This document shows positions 8,706-17,614 of a DNA stretch of 64,000 bases, piece after piece. The notes beneath the pieces are model-generated. The model had not been told where the DNA came from, made no database searches, and saw nothing but the letters and a program-made list of their open reading frames with translations. This stretch comes from a virus, in IMG/VR virus record IMGVR_UViG_3300046004_002544, positions 1 to 64,000 of that record. One strand, written 5' to 3'. Each line of letters opens with the position of its first letter. Position 1 is the stretch's first letter. The translations under genes and the position numbers were made by a program.

Positions 8706-9202
8706 GCGCCTACACAGAGTTCTTCCTCAACGGTCGGGCTGACGTGGCGCAGCTCGAGCTGTTGTCCATCTCGCACCCCGACTTCACGCAGGACTATCAC
8801 CTGGTGCGGAACAAGGCAAGCGGCGTGACCGTGACCCTTGAGACCGCCGCCTCGCAGGCCTTTCAGTACGTACCGATGCGGATCAGCCAGATCGGCGTGC
8901 GGGACAACCTGGACTTTGGCCTGCGGGTCGACCTGGGAGACCTGGGCGAGGTGCTGCCTCTCGAGCTCGATGCGGTGGCTACCGCAGGAGGCTTCGGCGT
9001 CAAGCCGACCGTCACCTATCGCACCTACCGCTCCGACAACCTCACCGCCCCGCTCTTCGGGCCTGTCGTCCTCGAGGTCCCGTCCTTCGCCTTCACGGAC
9101 GAGGGAGCCAGCTTCGAGGCTGAGGCGCCCAGGCTGAACGTCAGCGCGACTGGCGAGCTGTACACCCTGGACCGCTTCCCCATGCTGAGGGGCCTGCTGT
9201 GA
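8702..9202 (+). CDS. DUF1833 tail-tip protein (gpL-like position)
   Basis: The 166-aa protein matches the DUF1833 phage family: an N-terminal helix, then QLELLSISHPDF, a strand ending in YHLVRN, and regular beta segments including VDLGDLGEVLPLELD. In lambda-like tails this position (before the NlpC/P60-like and J-like genes) holds gpL-like tip components. Start and stop overlap both neighbours by four bases, so the tip genes are translationally coupled. Confidence 0.8.
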   Translation: MSAYTEFFLNGRADVAQLELLSISHPDFTQDYHLVRNKASGVTVTLETAASQAFQYVPMRISQIGVRDNLDFGLRVDLGDLGEVLPLELDAVATAGGFGVKPTVTYRTYRSDNLTAPLFGPVVLEVPSFAFTDEGASFEAEAPRLNVSATGELYTLDRFPMLRGLL

Positions 9203-9558
9203 GCCTGCCCAGCGTCGATCCGTTCCTGGACCGTGAGTACCACCCGCGAGACTTCAACTGCCTGCACTACGCTGGCGAGGTCTGGCTGGCTGCCACGGGC
9301 GAGGACATCAGCGAGAAGCTGCGGTCCCTGCACGTCGATCCGCGGGACAGGAAGATCAAGCGGTCGGTTGTCCGGGCCTTCACGCGGCTGGATAAGCCGC
9401 AAGACCCGTCTCTCGTCCTCATGCGCCGCCCGCGTATGGCGCCCCATGTGGGCGTCTACATTCGCGGGCGCGTCCTACACATCACCGAGCGCGGGCCGGC
9501 GTATCAGCCGCTCGACGTCGCCACGTTCGGGTTCACGTCCTGGGAGTTCTACCGATGA
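9199..9558 (+). CDS. NlpC/P60-like tail assembly protein
   Basis: This 119-aa protein begins with GTG overlapping the previous stop. It has the Cys of the NlpC/P60 fold in FNCLHYAGEVWLAATG near residue 21 and the His in PHVGVYIRGRVLHI near residue 82. This is the standard pair of such peptidases, which lambda gpK also has. It probably acts in tip assembly or trims peptidoglycan during entry. It lies between DUF1833 and the J-like gene, the usual order. Confidence 0.8.
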   Translation: MSLPSVDPFLDREYHPRDFNCLHYAGEVWLAATGEDISEKLRSLHVDPRDRKIKRSVVRAFTRLDKPQDPSLVLMRRPRMAPHVGVYIRGRVLHITERGPAYQPLDVATFGFTSWEFYR

Positions 9559-12170
9559 AGACCGTCACCCTGGCGCTGAATGCCCTGGACCCGTCCGAGT
9601 GGACGACCCACGAGGTCGAAGACATTCGGGCCTTCCTGGTGGAGCGCTTCGATGAATGGCCGGTGACCGCGCGCATCTACCACAAGCAGGTGGCTGAGGT
9701 GTGCGACGTCACGCCTACGTGCGAGGCTGACGTAGAGCGCCTCGGTGAGCTCGACGGGCCGTTCCACGTCGTGGTCTATCCGGAGGGCCCGGTGGCGATC
9801 TTTTTCGCCTTCGCGGCACTCGCCGTGGTGGCGGTGGTAGCGCTTGCCTTCATGGCCATCCCGCAGGACGTCCCAACGCCTGCGGCGCGGAACACGCAAT
9901 CCAAGTCGCCCAACAACGAACTGTCGGCCCGCACCAACCGCGCTCGGCCCAATGGCCGCATCCCTGAAATCTTTGGGACCGTCCGTTCCACCCCCGACCT
10001 GGTCGCCGCCACCTATTCGGTGTTTGAGAGCAACCGCGAGGTGGAGTTCGCCTTGATGTGCATCGGCCGCGGCAGCTATGACATCTCTGACGTGCGAGAC
10101 GGCGACACGCCCCTGGACGAAGTGCGCGGCGCCCGCGTGGCGTTCTACGAGCCAGGCACGTCGCCTAACTCAGGGACCCCGCAACTCTCCATTGGGGGCA
10201 CCATCAACGACCCGGTGCTGACCGTTGTCCGATCAGCGTCGGTCAACGGTCAGACCCTCCATCCGCCGTCGGACCCGATTGCCCACACGGGCATGACGGT
10301 GCGAGGTCCCAACTACATCTACGCGGCCTTCTTGACTGGAGACAAGGGCAGCTTCACTGCCGACAATTTCGATGACATTCAAGTCGGCGACTCGATCACG
10401 CTCACCTCTGCGGTGTTCAGCGGCAACGATACCGGAGGTACCCCCCGGAGCTGCACTCTGACGGGCACTTACCAGGTTATCGAAAAGGACGACACGGGCT
10501 TTGTGCCGTGGATCAGGGTTGATGACCCGACAACGATCGACGCTGACTGGGGAGACGTCAATACCTGGTGGCCGAACGGTCACGTTTCGGGTGCCAAGGG
10601 AACAAACACCAGTGGCACGATGACCGGCCCCGACACCGATTGGATCGGGCCGTTCTTCCTCGATGTTCCGCTCATGGAGAAGGTCTTCGTGAACGTGGTC
10701 GCTCCCAACGGCATGTTCAAGGATGACGGTGAGGACCAGTATCAAACGGCTGTGTCCTACGAGCTTGAGCTGACCCCGGTGGATGCAAGCGGCACGCCGA
10801 CAGGGTCTGCAGAAACCTTTGATGGCATTGTCGTAGGGTCTGCGGTGACCCGTGATCAGAGAGCTACAACCCTGCGAGCCGAGCCGACCTTCACCGGCCG
10901 ATGCAAGGCTCGCATGCGGCGAGTCACTGCTGAAGACACCGCCTTCACCGGCACCGTGGTCGACGAAGTTAAGTGGCGCGACCTGTATGCGGTCTCGCCG
11001 GTCGACGTCCTCGACTTTGGCGACGTCACCCTGGCGCACTCCGTCACGGTCGCTACCGAGGGAGCCTTGGCGGTCAAGGAGCGCAAGCTCAACTGCCTGG
11101 TCACCCGCCTGCTTCCGCAGCGGGTCTCCGGGTCGACCTTCACCAGCGAGCTCTATCCGACGAACAACGCCGCCGACATCATCTCGGCCATCTGCCTCGA
11201 TCCCTACCTGGGCAACAGGCCGGCAAGCCAGGTTGATTTCGACAGCATCTACGACACGATCGCCGAGGTGGAGACCTACTTCGACACGCCCCTGGCCACG
11301 GAGTTCTCTTACACCTTCGACAGCGAGAACCTGTCCTTCGAGGAGACCGTCAGGATCGTGGCCGAGGCCGCGTTCTGTACGGCCTACCGACGCGGGAGCG
11401 TCATCAAGCTGTTCTTCGAGAAGGAGACGGCGGACAGCGTCCTCCTGCTCAACCACAGGAACAAGACGCCTGGCTCGGAGACGCGCACGGTGTCCTTTGG
11501 GGTGCAGAACGACCACGACGGCGTGGCGATGACCTATATCGACCCGGTCGATGACGCCGTGGTGACCTACTACATTCCCGAGGACATGTCGGCGGTCAAC
11601 CCGAAGAAGACGGACAGCCTGGGCATCCGGTCGCGTCTGCAGGCTCACTTCCACGCCTGGCGCACCTGGAACAAGCTGCGCTACCAGAACACCCTGGTGG
11701 AGTTCACTGCGACGCAGGAAGCTGACATCCTCCTGCGGGGCGAACGCGTGCTCGTGGCCGACAACACCCGGCCGGACACCCAGGACGGCCAGGTGGAGTC
11801 GCAGGCAAGCCTCGAGCTCACCCTCTCGCAACCGGTCGACTTTACGGGCGGTGGCAAGAGCATCTTCCTCCAGCACTACGACGGGACGGTGCAGAGCATT
11901 TCGATCACCGCGGGCGGCGCAGCGAACAAGGTCGTGCTCGCCGGAGCGCCGACCCTGCCGCTCTCCCTGGACGATGAGAACTACGCCAAGGCGACCTACA
12001 TGGTTGTGGGCTCGGGGGACGCCCGGTCAGCAGCCTTCCTGGTCACGGAGAAGGAGCCGGCATCGGACTTCACGGTCAAGATGCAGGCGGTCAACTACGA
12101 CGACCGGTACTACGCCAACGACCAGGACTTCGCTGATGGCGTAGTCGACGAGGATGGGTTCATAATCTAG
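9555..12170 (+). CDS. Tail tip / host-specificity protein J-like
   Basis: This 871-aa protein follows the NlpC-like gene with a four-base overlap. It has a hydrophobic segment near residues 78-97 (FFAFAALAVVAVVALAFMAI), like the TipJ start in lambda-type tails. The RIPEIFGTVRSTPDLVA motif near residue 135 is typical of the J family. Long beta-rich modules follow. It likely forms the tail hub and cell contact point. A C-terminal receptor-binding part cannot be identified by eye. Confidence 0.8.
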   Translation: MKTVTLALNALDPSEWTTHEVEDIRAFLVERFDEWPVTARIYHKQVAEVCDVTPTCEADVERLGELDGPFHVVVYPEGPVAIFFAFAALAVVAVVALAFMAIPQDVPTPAARNTQSKSPNNELSARTNRARPNGRIPEIFGTVRSTPDLVAATYSVFESNREVEFALMCIGRGSYDISDVRDGDTPLDEVRGARVAFYEPGTSPNSGTPQLSIGGTINDPVLTVVRSASVNGQTLHPPSDPIAHTGMTVRGPNYIYAAFLTGDKGSFTADNFDDIQVGDSITLTSAVFSGNDTGGTPRSCTLTGTYQVIEKDDTGFVPWIRVDDPTTIDADWGDVNTWWPNGHVSGAKGTNTSGTMTGPDTDWIGPFFLDVPLMEKVFVNVVAPNGMFKDDGEDQYQTAVSYELELTPVDASGTPTGSAETFDGIVVGSAVTRDQRATTLRAEPTFTGRCKARMRRVTAEDTAFTGTVVDEVKWRDLYAVSPVDVLDFGDVTLAHSVTVATEGALAVKERKLNCLVTRLLPQRVSGSTFTSELYPTNNAADIISAICLDPYLGNRPASQVDFDSIYDTIAEVETYFDTPLATEFSYTFDSENLSFEETVRIVAEAAFCTAYRRGSVIKLFFEKETADSVLLLNHRNKTPGSETRTVSFGVQNDHDGVAMTYIDPVDDAVVTYYIPEDMSAVNPKKTDSLGIRSRLQAHFHAWRTWNKLRYQNTLVEFTATQEADILLRGERVLVADNTRPDTQDGQVESQASLELTLSQPVDFTGGGKSIFLQHYDGTVQSISITAGGAANKVVLAGAPTLPLSLDDENYAKATYMVVGSGDARSAAFLVTEKEPASDFTVKMQAVNYDDRYYANDQDFADGVVDEDGFII

Positions 12171-12174
12171 GGCC

Positions 12175-12627
12175 ATGTCCCTAAGAGATGATCCCGCCCT
12201 CGTGCTGCGCGAAGTCCAGGCTCACATGGCCTGGTCCGGCGCGCAGGCATGCAGTTCCGAGAAACTTGCTTCCGAAGCCTTGCAGGCTGGCGCGACGGCC
12301 GATGAGGTCCGTCGCGCAGTCCTGTCAGGCGTCGACGGAGCGGCCTTTGCCCTCGAGGTAATCCTCGCGGCGCCTCGCTGGACTGCCACTCCCGAAGAGG
12401 CCGCCGAGGTGCAAGAGTGGTACGCTCGAGCGCTTGTGGAGCACAAGACCTGGGAAGAGGGCGGCAAAACTGCCCTCGCAATCATCAAGCGGTATGCCTC
12501 TGGCGTATCGCCGGCGGCCATCGGGGTTCTCCTCGACTGGGCGTTGGAGAAGGCCAAGAACCCGCGTGAGCTCGCGGCAACCCCCCAATTCAGGGCCCAG
12601 CTCCAGCGCTGCCGCCCGGAGGCATAG
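12175..12627 (+). CDS. Conserved hypothetical protein between tail tip and endolysin
   Basis: This 150-aa, largely alpha-helical protein lies 4 bp after the tail-tip gene and 4 bp before the endolysin, so it belongs to the same operon. It has Ala- and Glu-rich helices (EVRRAVLSGVDGAAFALEVIL, split by charged turns) and no signal or membrane segment. I do not recognise it. By position it could be a tail accessory or lysis accessory protein. Confidence 0.6.
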   Translation: MSLRDDPALVLREVQAHMAWSGAQACSSEKLASEALQAGATADEVRRAVLSGVDGAAFALEVILAAPRWTATPEEAAEVQEWYARALVEHKTWEEGGKTALAIIKRYASGVSPAAIGVLLDWALEKAKNPRELAATPQFRAQLQRCRPEA

Positions 12628-12631
12628 AGAG

Positions 12632-13882
12632 ATGGACTTCATCGGAACCGGCAAGGCCGTGAGCGCCAAGGGCGTAGCGGCTGCAGCCCGCAAGATCGGA
12701 TGTGACGAGGCGGCCGTCAGGGCTGTCCTGCAGGTCGAGGCCGCCGGCCGTGGCTTTGACAGTCAGAACCGCCCCAAGGCGCTCTTCGAGCCCCACAAGT
12801 TCTACAAGCACCTGGGCAAGGGCCCGAAGCGGGACCAAGCCGTCGCGTCCGGCCTGGCGTATGCCCGGTGGAAGCCTGGCAACTACCCCAAGAGCTCCTC
12901 GGGTGTCTACTCCCAGATCGAGGCGGCCTGCGCGATCGATGAGGACGCCGCCCTGAAGTCCACCTCCTGGGGGCTCGGCCAGATCATGGGCGAGAACCAC
13001 GAGGAAGCCGGCTACGCCACCGTGCAGGACTTCGTCGAGGCCTGTATGCAGGGTGAAGACCGGCAGCTGGACGACGTGGCCGACCTGATCGTGCACTGGG
13101 GCATCGCCGATGAGATGGCCCGGCAAGACTGGGCGGGCTTTGCGCGTGTCTGGAACGGCCCGGGCTACGCCAAGAACAAGTACGACGTCAAGCTGGCGTC
13201 CGCCTACTCCAAGTTCGACGCGGACCCCGAGGTCCGATCGGCGCCGCCCCCGAAGGACACCTTCGTCCCTATCGCTCAGACCGGTATGCGTGGGCCAATC
13301 GTGCAGGAGGTGCAGGAGCTACTCGTGCGGGCTGGCCATCGCCTGCGGGTCGACGGCGACTTCGGCGAAGACACCAAGCGCGAGGTCGTGCTGTTCCAAC
13401 TCGCCGCCGGCCTGAAGACCGACGGCCGCGTCGGTCCGGCGACCCTCGCCGCTCTGCGGGCAGCGCCTCCGGTGCCGGTGAGCGCCGAACGAGCTGAGCT
13501 CACCGCCGCCGACCTCAAGGCCTCCGGCTCCACTATCGTGAAGGGCGGCGACGCGATCACGAAGATCGCCGTCGGCGCCGGCGCCGCCGTGAGCGCTGCC
13601 AAGGGAGCTGAGGAGACCGGCATCCTGGATCGCGCCAAGGCAATCGGGGATCAAGCCGAGCAGGCCTCCCAGGTGGCAAGCCAGGTTGGCGAAGCCGCCA
13701 CGGTCGCTTCGACGACGGTCCAGCAGGTGCACCAGGCAACCGGAACCCTCGGGACCGCAGGGCAGCTGGTGGCCGACTACTGGTGGGTCATCGCCGTCGT
13801 CGCCCTGGTCGCCGCAGCCTACTACGCCCGCAAGATCGTCAGCGCCCGGGTCAACGACGCCCGCACGGGGAAGACACTGTGA
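12632..13882 (+). CDS. Endolysin: N-acetylmuramidase with peptidoglycan-binding domain and C-terminal membrane anchor
   Basis: I chose the ATG at 12632 with GGAGG upstream, giving 416 aa. Residues about 8-185 match the N-acetylmuramidase family: ALFEPHKFYKHL, the catalytic-region Glu in VLQVEAAGRGF, then STSWGLGQIMG. Residues about 213-272 are a peptidoglycan-binding module (GDFGEDTKREVVLFQ, GPATLAAL). A single membrane helix sits near residues 383-400 (WWVIAVVALVAAAYYA). A C-terminal anchor is unusual, since most membrane-held endolysins carry an N-terminal signal-arrest segment. The next gene starts within its stop, and spanins follow. Confidence 0.88.
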   Translation: MDFIGTGKAVSAKGVAAAARKIGCDEAAVRAVLQVEAAGRGFDSQNRPKALFEPHKFYKHLGKGPKRDQAVASGLAYARWKPGNYPKSSSGVYSQIEAACAIDEDAALKSTSWGLGQIMGENHEEAGYATVQDFVEACMQGEDRQLDDVADLIVHWGIADEMARQDWAGFARVWNGPGYAKNKYDVKLASAYSKFDADPEVRSAPPPKDTFVPIAQTGMRGPIVQEVQELLVRAGHRLRVDGDFGEDTKREVVLFQLAAGLKTDGRVGPATLAALRAAPPVPVSAERAELTAADLKASGSTIVKGGDAITKIAVGAGAAVSAAKGAEETGILDRAKAIGDQAEQASQVASQVGEAATVASTTVQQVHQATGTLGTAGQLVADYWWVIAVVALVAAAYYARKIVSARVNDARTGKTL

Positions 13883-14286
13883 TCGGCGCCTTCCTCGCAT
13901 TCGCCTCGCCGGCCTGGTCCGGCGTGAAGGCGGTCGGGGGCCTCGTGCTGAGGTCACGTCCGCTCCAGATCGCTCTGGCGGCGGGCGCAGGCCTGTTGCT
14001 CCTGTCCCACTTCAAGGCTGAGGCCTATCGAGACGGGCTGGCGGATGGCCGGAGTGAGTGCCGGTCATCTGCCCTCGCTGCGCAGGTCACCGCTCTCGAG
14101 GCGCAGGCCAAGGCCAGCGCCGAGATAGCGGCCAAGGCCACAAAGCGTGCTCAGGAAGCCGAGAAGGAAGCCTCCGCGCGCCAGACCCAGGTGGAGCGCG
14201 CCGAGCGCCTCGCTGCCCTCCAGGCCAACGCCAAGGGCGTGTGCCTCACCAAGGAGACCGCCGATGCGATCCGCGCCATCCGCTAA
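13879..14286 (+). CDS. Inner-membrane spanin (Rz-like)
   Basis: The GTG at 13879 overlaps the endolysin stop and gives 135 aa. One membrane helix lies near residues 30-47 (IALAAGAGLLLLSHF). It is followed by a long charged coiled coil (EIAAKATKRAQEAEKEASAR), the form of an i-spanin. The following lipoprotein gene starts inside this gene, the typical nested or overlapping Rz/Rz1 layout. The pair would join inner and outer membranes and disrupt the outer membrane at lysis, which implies a Gram-negative host. Confidence 0.8.
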   Translation: MIGAFLAFASPAWSGVKAVGGLVLRSRPLQIALAAGAGLLLLSHFKAEAYRDGLADGRSECRSSALAAQVTALEAQAKASAEIAAKATKRAQEAEKEASARQTQVERAERLAALQANAKGVCLTKETADAIRAIR

Positions 14287-14587
14287 CCTGATCCTGGGCG
14301 CCCTCCTCGTCCTGGTTGTCCTCGCTTTGCCGGGGTGCGCTACGCTCCTGGGCAGCTCAAAGCCACCGGTGACCGTTGAGCGGCAGCAACCACTTCCGGT
14401 TGTGCCGGACGACATTAAACGCTGCTTCGCCGGCGTAGTCGACCTGCCGCCCGGCGCATGGTCGGCTGAAGTCACCGGCAGCCTGCTTGCGAAGGTGCGA
14501 GCCTCGGAAATCTCCAAGACGAAGTGCGGCAAGCGCTTTCTGGAATGGTACGAGGATGTCGCCGAGAGCAGGGCCGCCGGGAGTTAG
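14264..14587 (+). CDS. Outer-membrane lipoprotein spanin (Rz1-like)
   Basis: The ATG at 14264 lies within the Rz-like gene in another frame. The 107-aa product has a signal peptide (NLILGALLVLVVLALPGCAT) with a lipobox LPGC, so Cys25 should be lipidated. A Pro-rich stretch (PPVTVERQQPLPVVP) follows, as in o-spanins. It overlaps the i-spanin by 23 bp. The product is longer than classical Rz1 but fits the role. Confidence 0.8.
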   Translation: MRSAPSANLILGALLVLVVLALPGCATLLGSSKPPVTVERQQPLPVVPDDIKRCFAGVVDLPPGAWSAEVTGSLLAKVRASEISKTKCGKRFLEWYEDVAESRAAGS

Positions 14588-14612
14588 CAACCCAGTACGG
14601 AGCCCCGGCGCC

Positions 14613-14879
14613 ATGGTTACCCCCGACGCCTCTATCACCCCGACCAAGGAAGGCGTCACGTCCTTTCTACTTCGGCACTGGCCAATCGTCCTGGCCATCT
14701 TCGCCGTCACGGTCACGAACGTGCGGGCCGACGCCAAGACCAATGAGCTGGAGCGCCGCGTCGTGCCCATCGAAAAGAGCATCCCCGAAACGGGCGAGCG
14801 ACTGGCCAGCATCGAGACCCAGCTCGTGATCCAGACCAAGCTGCTGGATCGGATCGACAAGAAGCTAGACGATCAGTAA
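14613..14879 (+). CDS. Small membrane protein, possible holin
   Basis: The 88-aa product has one membrane helix near residues 18-38 (LRHWPIVLAIFAVTVTNV). It is followed by a charged coiled coil with KSIPETGERLASIETQL and a basic-acidic C-terminus. Its place directly after the spanins makes a holin or antiholin likely. A single membrane segment plus coiled coil also fits other lysis regulators, so the call is tentative. Confidence 0.55.
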   Translation: MVTPDASITPTKEGVTSFLLRHWPIVLAIFAVTVTNVRADAKTNELERRVVPIEKSIPETGERLASIETQLVIQTKLLDRIDKKLDDQ

Positions 14880-14893
14880 GACAGGAGACGCGC

Positions 14894-16369
14894 TTGACCC
14901 AAGACCAGATGCCCGATCAGGGCCCCGTCATCGTAGTGAAGGGGCGGATCGCCTCAAGGTCCAGGGCGGTGCGGAGGCTGCCCCGCCGAGGGCAGGTTAA
15001 GCGCTACGTCCTGACGTCGGCACAGAACAACACCCACGTGCACGAAGCCGTCTGGCTGAACGTGCTGGCGATGGCAAGCCACTACAACGCCGAGGTCCTC
15101 GTGGGGACCTTCTCGTATGACCGGTCCTCCCACAAGAAGGGCTCCAAGCGGGGCACTGAGGTCGACGACGCCGGCAAGTGGTGGGACCCCCAGATCGTCG
15201 AGCATGCCTGTGACCAGCAGGTGCAGCTGGCGCCGGGCCTCATCTGGTGCGGCGAGCTGAGCATCATCCCCACCGCGGACGATCCCCTGTCGAAGCTGGA
15301 AGGCTACAACGGCCGGGCGTCCAACATCGTTCCCCACGCCAAGTTCGCCATGACCTCCGTCGCCAGCCTGGGCGATGAGGCCACCAAGTTCAACTACACG
15401 ACCGGGACGGTCACCCAGCGCAACTACATCCAGATGAAGGCCGGTCTGACGGCTGAGCGCCACCATGGCTACGGCGCGCTCCTGGTCGAGGTGCTCGGCG
15501 ATGGCTCCTGGTTTGTCCGCCAGCTCGAGGCTGCCGATGACGCATCCATTCGGGACCTGGACCTGAAAGCCCAGGATGGCGAGGTCACGTCAGGCCACCC
15601 GGTCGAGTGCATCACCTGGGGCGACATCCACGTCCGGGTGATTGAACCGTCGGTGCGGGCGCTGGGCTGGGCGGCTGGTGGGATGCTGGACGTGCTCCGG
15701 CCGAGGATGCAGGTCCTGCACGACGTGGTCGACTTCCGGAGCCGCAACCACCACGAGTCACGTGACCCCCTGGCGCTCTTCGACAAGTGGCAGGACAACG
15801 CCGAGTGCGTAGCCGCCGAGGTCGCCGAGAGCGTACAGTTTCTCAACCAGGATGCCTTCAGGCCCTGGTGCGAGACCTTCATCGCCCCGTCCAACCACCA
15901 TGAAGCAATGACCCGCTGGCTCAAGGAAGCGGACTGGCGCACCGATCCGGTGAACGCCCGCCTGTTCCACCGCGCCTGGCTCTGGCTGTTGGACGGCGAA
16001 CGAGACGTCTACCGCCGGGCCTGCGAGGACGCCGGCGTACAACCTGCCATCCATTTCCTGGAGACCGACGAGAGCCTGGTCATCTGCAAGGAGCACGACG
16101 GGGGCATTGAGGTTGGCATGCACGGCCACCTGGGGATAAACGGCGCCCGCGGGAACTCCAAGGCGTTCGCCAAGCTGGGTCGCAAGAGCTCCATCGGGCA
16201 CATGCACACAGCCGGCATCTATCTCGGTGTCTGGACGGCGGGCACCTCGTCGCGCATGCGCATCGGGTACAACAGAGGACCTAGCTCGTGGTCCTGGTCG
16301 CACGTCGTGCACTACCCTGAAGGGACCCGCACGATGGTCACCATGTGGAAGGGGCGCTGGCGCGCCTAG
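14894..16369 (+). CDS. T5 A1-like DNA transfer protein / metallophosphoesterase-like
   Basis: This 491-aa protein has an N-terminal RYVLTSAQNNTHVHE block and a C-terminal block with HGHLGINGARG, GHMHTAGIYLGVWTAG and RIGYNRGPSSWSWSHVV. The paired His motifs (HGH and GHMH) are metallophosphoesterase-like metal sites. The arrangement resembles the A1 protein of phage T5, which controls second-step DNA transfer and host DNA breakdown. A strong terminator follows. The family link is from memory of sequence patterns and should be tested by profile search. Confidence 0.55.
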   Translation: MTQDQMPDQGPVIVVKGRIASRSRAVRRLPRRGQVKRYVLTSAQNNTHVHEAVWLNVLAMASHYNAEVLVGTFSYDRSSHKKGSKRGTEVDDAGKWWDPQIVEHACDQQVQLAPGLIWCGELSIIPTADDPLSKLEGYNGRASNIVPHAKFAMTSVASLGDEATKFNYTTGTVTQRNYIQMKAGLTAERHHGYGALLVEVLGDGSWFVRQLEAADDASIRDLDLKAQDGEVTSGHPVECITWGDIHVRVIEPSVRALGWAAGGMLDVLRPRMQVLHDVVDFRSRNHHESRDPLALFDKWQDNAECVAAEVAESVQFLNQDAFRPWCETFIAPSNHHEAMTRWLKEADWRTDPVNARLFHRAWLWLLDGERDVYRRACEDAGVQPAIHFLETDESLVICKEHDGGIEVGMHGHLGINGARGNSKAFAKLGRKSSIGHMHTAGIYLGVWTAGTSSRMRIGYNRGPSSWSWSHVVHYPEGTRTMVTMWKGRWRA

Positions 16370-16370
16370 A

Positions 16371-16398
16371 GGGAAAGCGGCCAAGGCCGCTTTTTCCC
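16371..16398 (+). terminator. Terminator closing the tail/lysis operon
   Basis: AAAGCGGCC and GGCCGCTTT form a perfect 9-bp stem around an AA loop, followed by more T residues and flanked by GGG/CCC. It lies one base after the upstream gene's stop and two bases before the -35 of the next promoter. Thus it also serves as the GGCCAAGGCC hairpin that recurs ahead of many phage promoters here. Confidence 0.88.
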
Positions 16399-16399
16399 G

Positions 16400-16428
16400 T
16401 TTACAAGGCTGGGGACGCAGGCTACGTT
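16400..16428 (+). promoter_or_regulatory. Promoter of the TTTACR-17-CATACT family (copy a)
   Basis: The -35 is TTTACA (16400-16405), the spacer is 17 bp and the -10 is TACGTT (16423-16428). The spacer and 5' leader (CTGGGGACGCAGGC, GTCAAAAACGGAGA) match copies at 55638-55666 and 62385-62413 on the other strand. An 8-bp stem (16430-16437 with 16447-16454) ends against the ATG of the next gene and holds part of its ribosome site in the loop, which may control translation. Confidence 0.8.
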
Positions 16429-16454
16429 GGGAGGGTCAAAAACGGAGACCCTCC

Positions 16455-17084
16455 ATGCAGACCCACCTTAACGTCCAGCACCACTTCATCACCCTTCGCG
16501 TTGGCGAGGCCAAAGGCACTCGCCTCCTGCTGACGATGAGCCACAGCGGCCAGAAAGCCTCCGCCGCCGGCGTCGAGGCGCCTCTGATGAAGCGGGCCTT
16601 CAAGGCCTTCTGCGCCCTCGAGAAGTACGTCCTCGGAAAGAGCGACGCCTACAAGAACTACGGCGAGATGATGAACAGCCTCAAGGCTCTCGCCGAGAAG
16701 GCCCCCACCATCGAGGCCTTCGTGGAAGCCATGGTGCAGCTCATCGAGGCCTCTCCGGCGGGCCAAGCACGCGCTGCAGCAGCCCCTAAGGTCCCTGAGG
16801 ACATCAAGGCTAAGGCCTTGATTATCGAGGAAGTTCCCGCGCCCGCCAAAGGCTCAGGCCCCGCCCCACGGACCCGCGAAGAGCTTCAGGCCGCCTTCGA
16901 CCTCGTCAAGAACAAGAAGGATTGGAAGGAACGCATTGACCGCGTCATTCCCGCCCACATGGAAGCCGCTGTGGCGGAGGCCGTCTCGTCCTTCACCGGA
17001 ACGCAAGCCTATTTCATCCCCCACAAAGACCCCACGAAACTCATCGTGCGCGCTGCGGGCTACTACCGCGGCCCTTGCAACTAG
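16455..17084 (+). CDS. Unknown early protein with own promoter
   Basis: The ATG at 16455 directly follows the leader hairpin and gives a 209-aa protein. I do not recognise a family. The N-terminus is basic with beta character (MQTHLNVQHHFITLRVGE). The middle is helical, and a Pro/Ala linker near 120-145 joins a C-terminal segment ending in AYFIPHKDPTKLIVRAAGYYRG. The promoter type and leader shared with other small genes suggest early expression. The next gene follows 8 bp downstream. Confidence 0.75.
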   Translation: MQTHLNVQHHFITLRVGEAKGTRLLLTMSHSGQKASAAGVEAPLMKRAFKAFCALEKYVLGKSDAYKNYGEMMNSLKALAEKAPTIEAFVEAMVQLIEASPAGQARAAAAPKVPEDIKAKALIIEEVPAPAKGSGPAPRTREELQAAFDLVKNKKDWKERIDRVIPAHMEAAVAEAVSSFTGTQAYFIPHKDPTKLIVRAAGYYRGPCN

Positions 17085-17092
17085 GAGCTGAA

Positions 17093-17614
17093 ATGATACA
17101 GATTGAGCTGCGGAACATCCGCGTCAACAAGGCGCTCTCAAACGAGACGCCGTGCTACAGCGCCGACCTGTACGTCGACGGCAAACTGGCCGCGCGCGTG
17201 GGCAACCGTGGGCATGGGGGCTGCGACGAGTTCATGGACGTCAACGCGCCCCCGAACTCAGCGGACAACTACAAGGCCATCGAGGCGCGTGTGAAGGCAG
17301 ACTACCCGCCTTTGGACATGAGCGCCTACGGCATGGACCCGCTCCCCGCCAGTCTCGAGACGGTCTGCCAGGGCCTCGTCGAGGACCATCTGGCGCGCCA
17401 GGCCATGGCTCTGGCCATGCGGCGCAAGGTAGCGTTCTTCAAGGACGGCTTGCCGCCTGAGGGGCAGAAGGCGCCTCTGTTCACGTCCAAGCTGAGGCCC
17501 GCCGACACTGTGGCGAGCCTCATTGAGGTCCTCCGGACGTACCACCCCAAGGCCTACTTCCTCAACACGCTGACGCCTGAGGAGCAGTGGGAGGCCTACC
17601 AGCGGGTCAGCTAA
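17093..17614 (+). CDS. Conserved hypothetical phage protein
   Basis: The ATG at 17093 with AGGAG upstream gives 173 aa. The start (MIQIELRNIRVNKALSNETP, then CYSADLYVDGKLAARVGNRG) is the pattern of a widespread phage family in which a short beta domain is followed by helices. No function is known to me. It is second in the cassette behind promoter copy a, and its stop overlaps the end of the convergent minus-strand gene. Confidence 0.75.
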   Translation: MIQIELRNIRVNKALSNETPCYSADLYVDGKLAARVGNRGHGGCDEFMDVNAPPNSADNYKAIEARVKADYPPLDMSAYGMDPLPASLETVCQGLVEDHLARQAMALAMRRKVAFFKDGLPPEGQKAPLFTSKLRPADTVASLIEVLRTYHPKAYFLNTLTPEEQWEAYQRVS

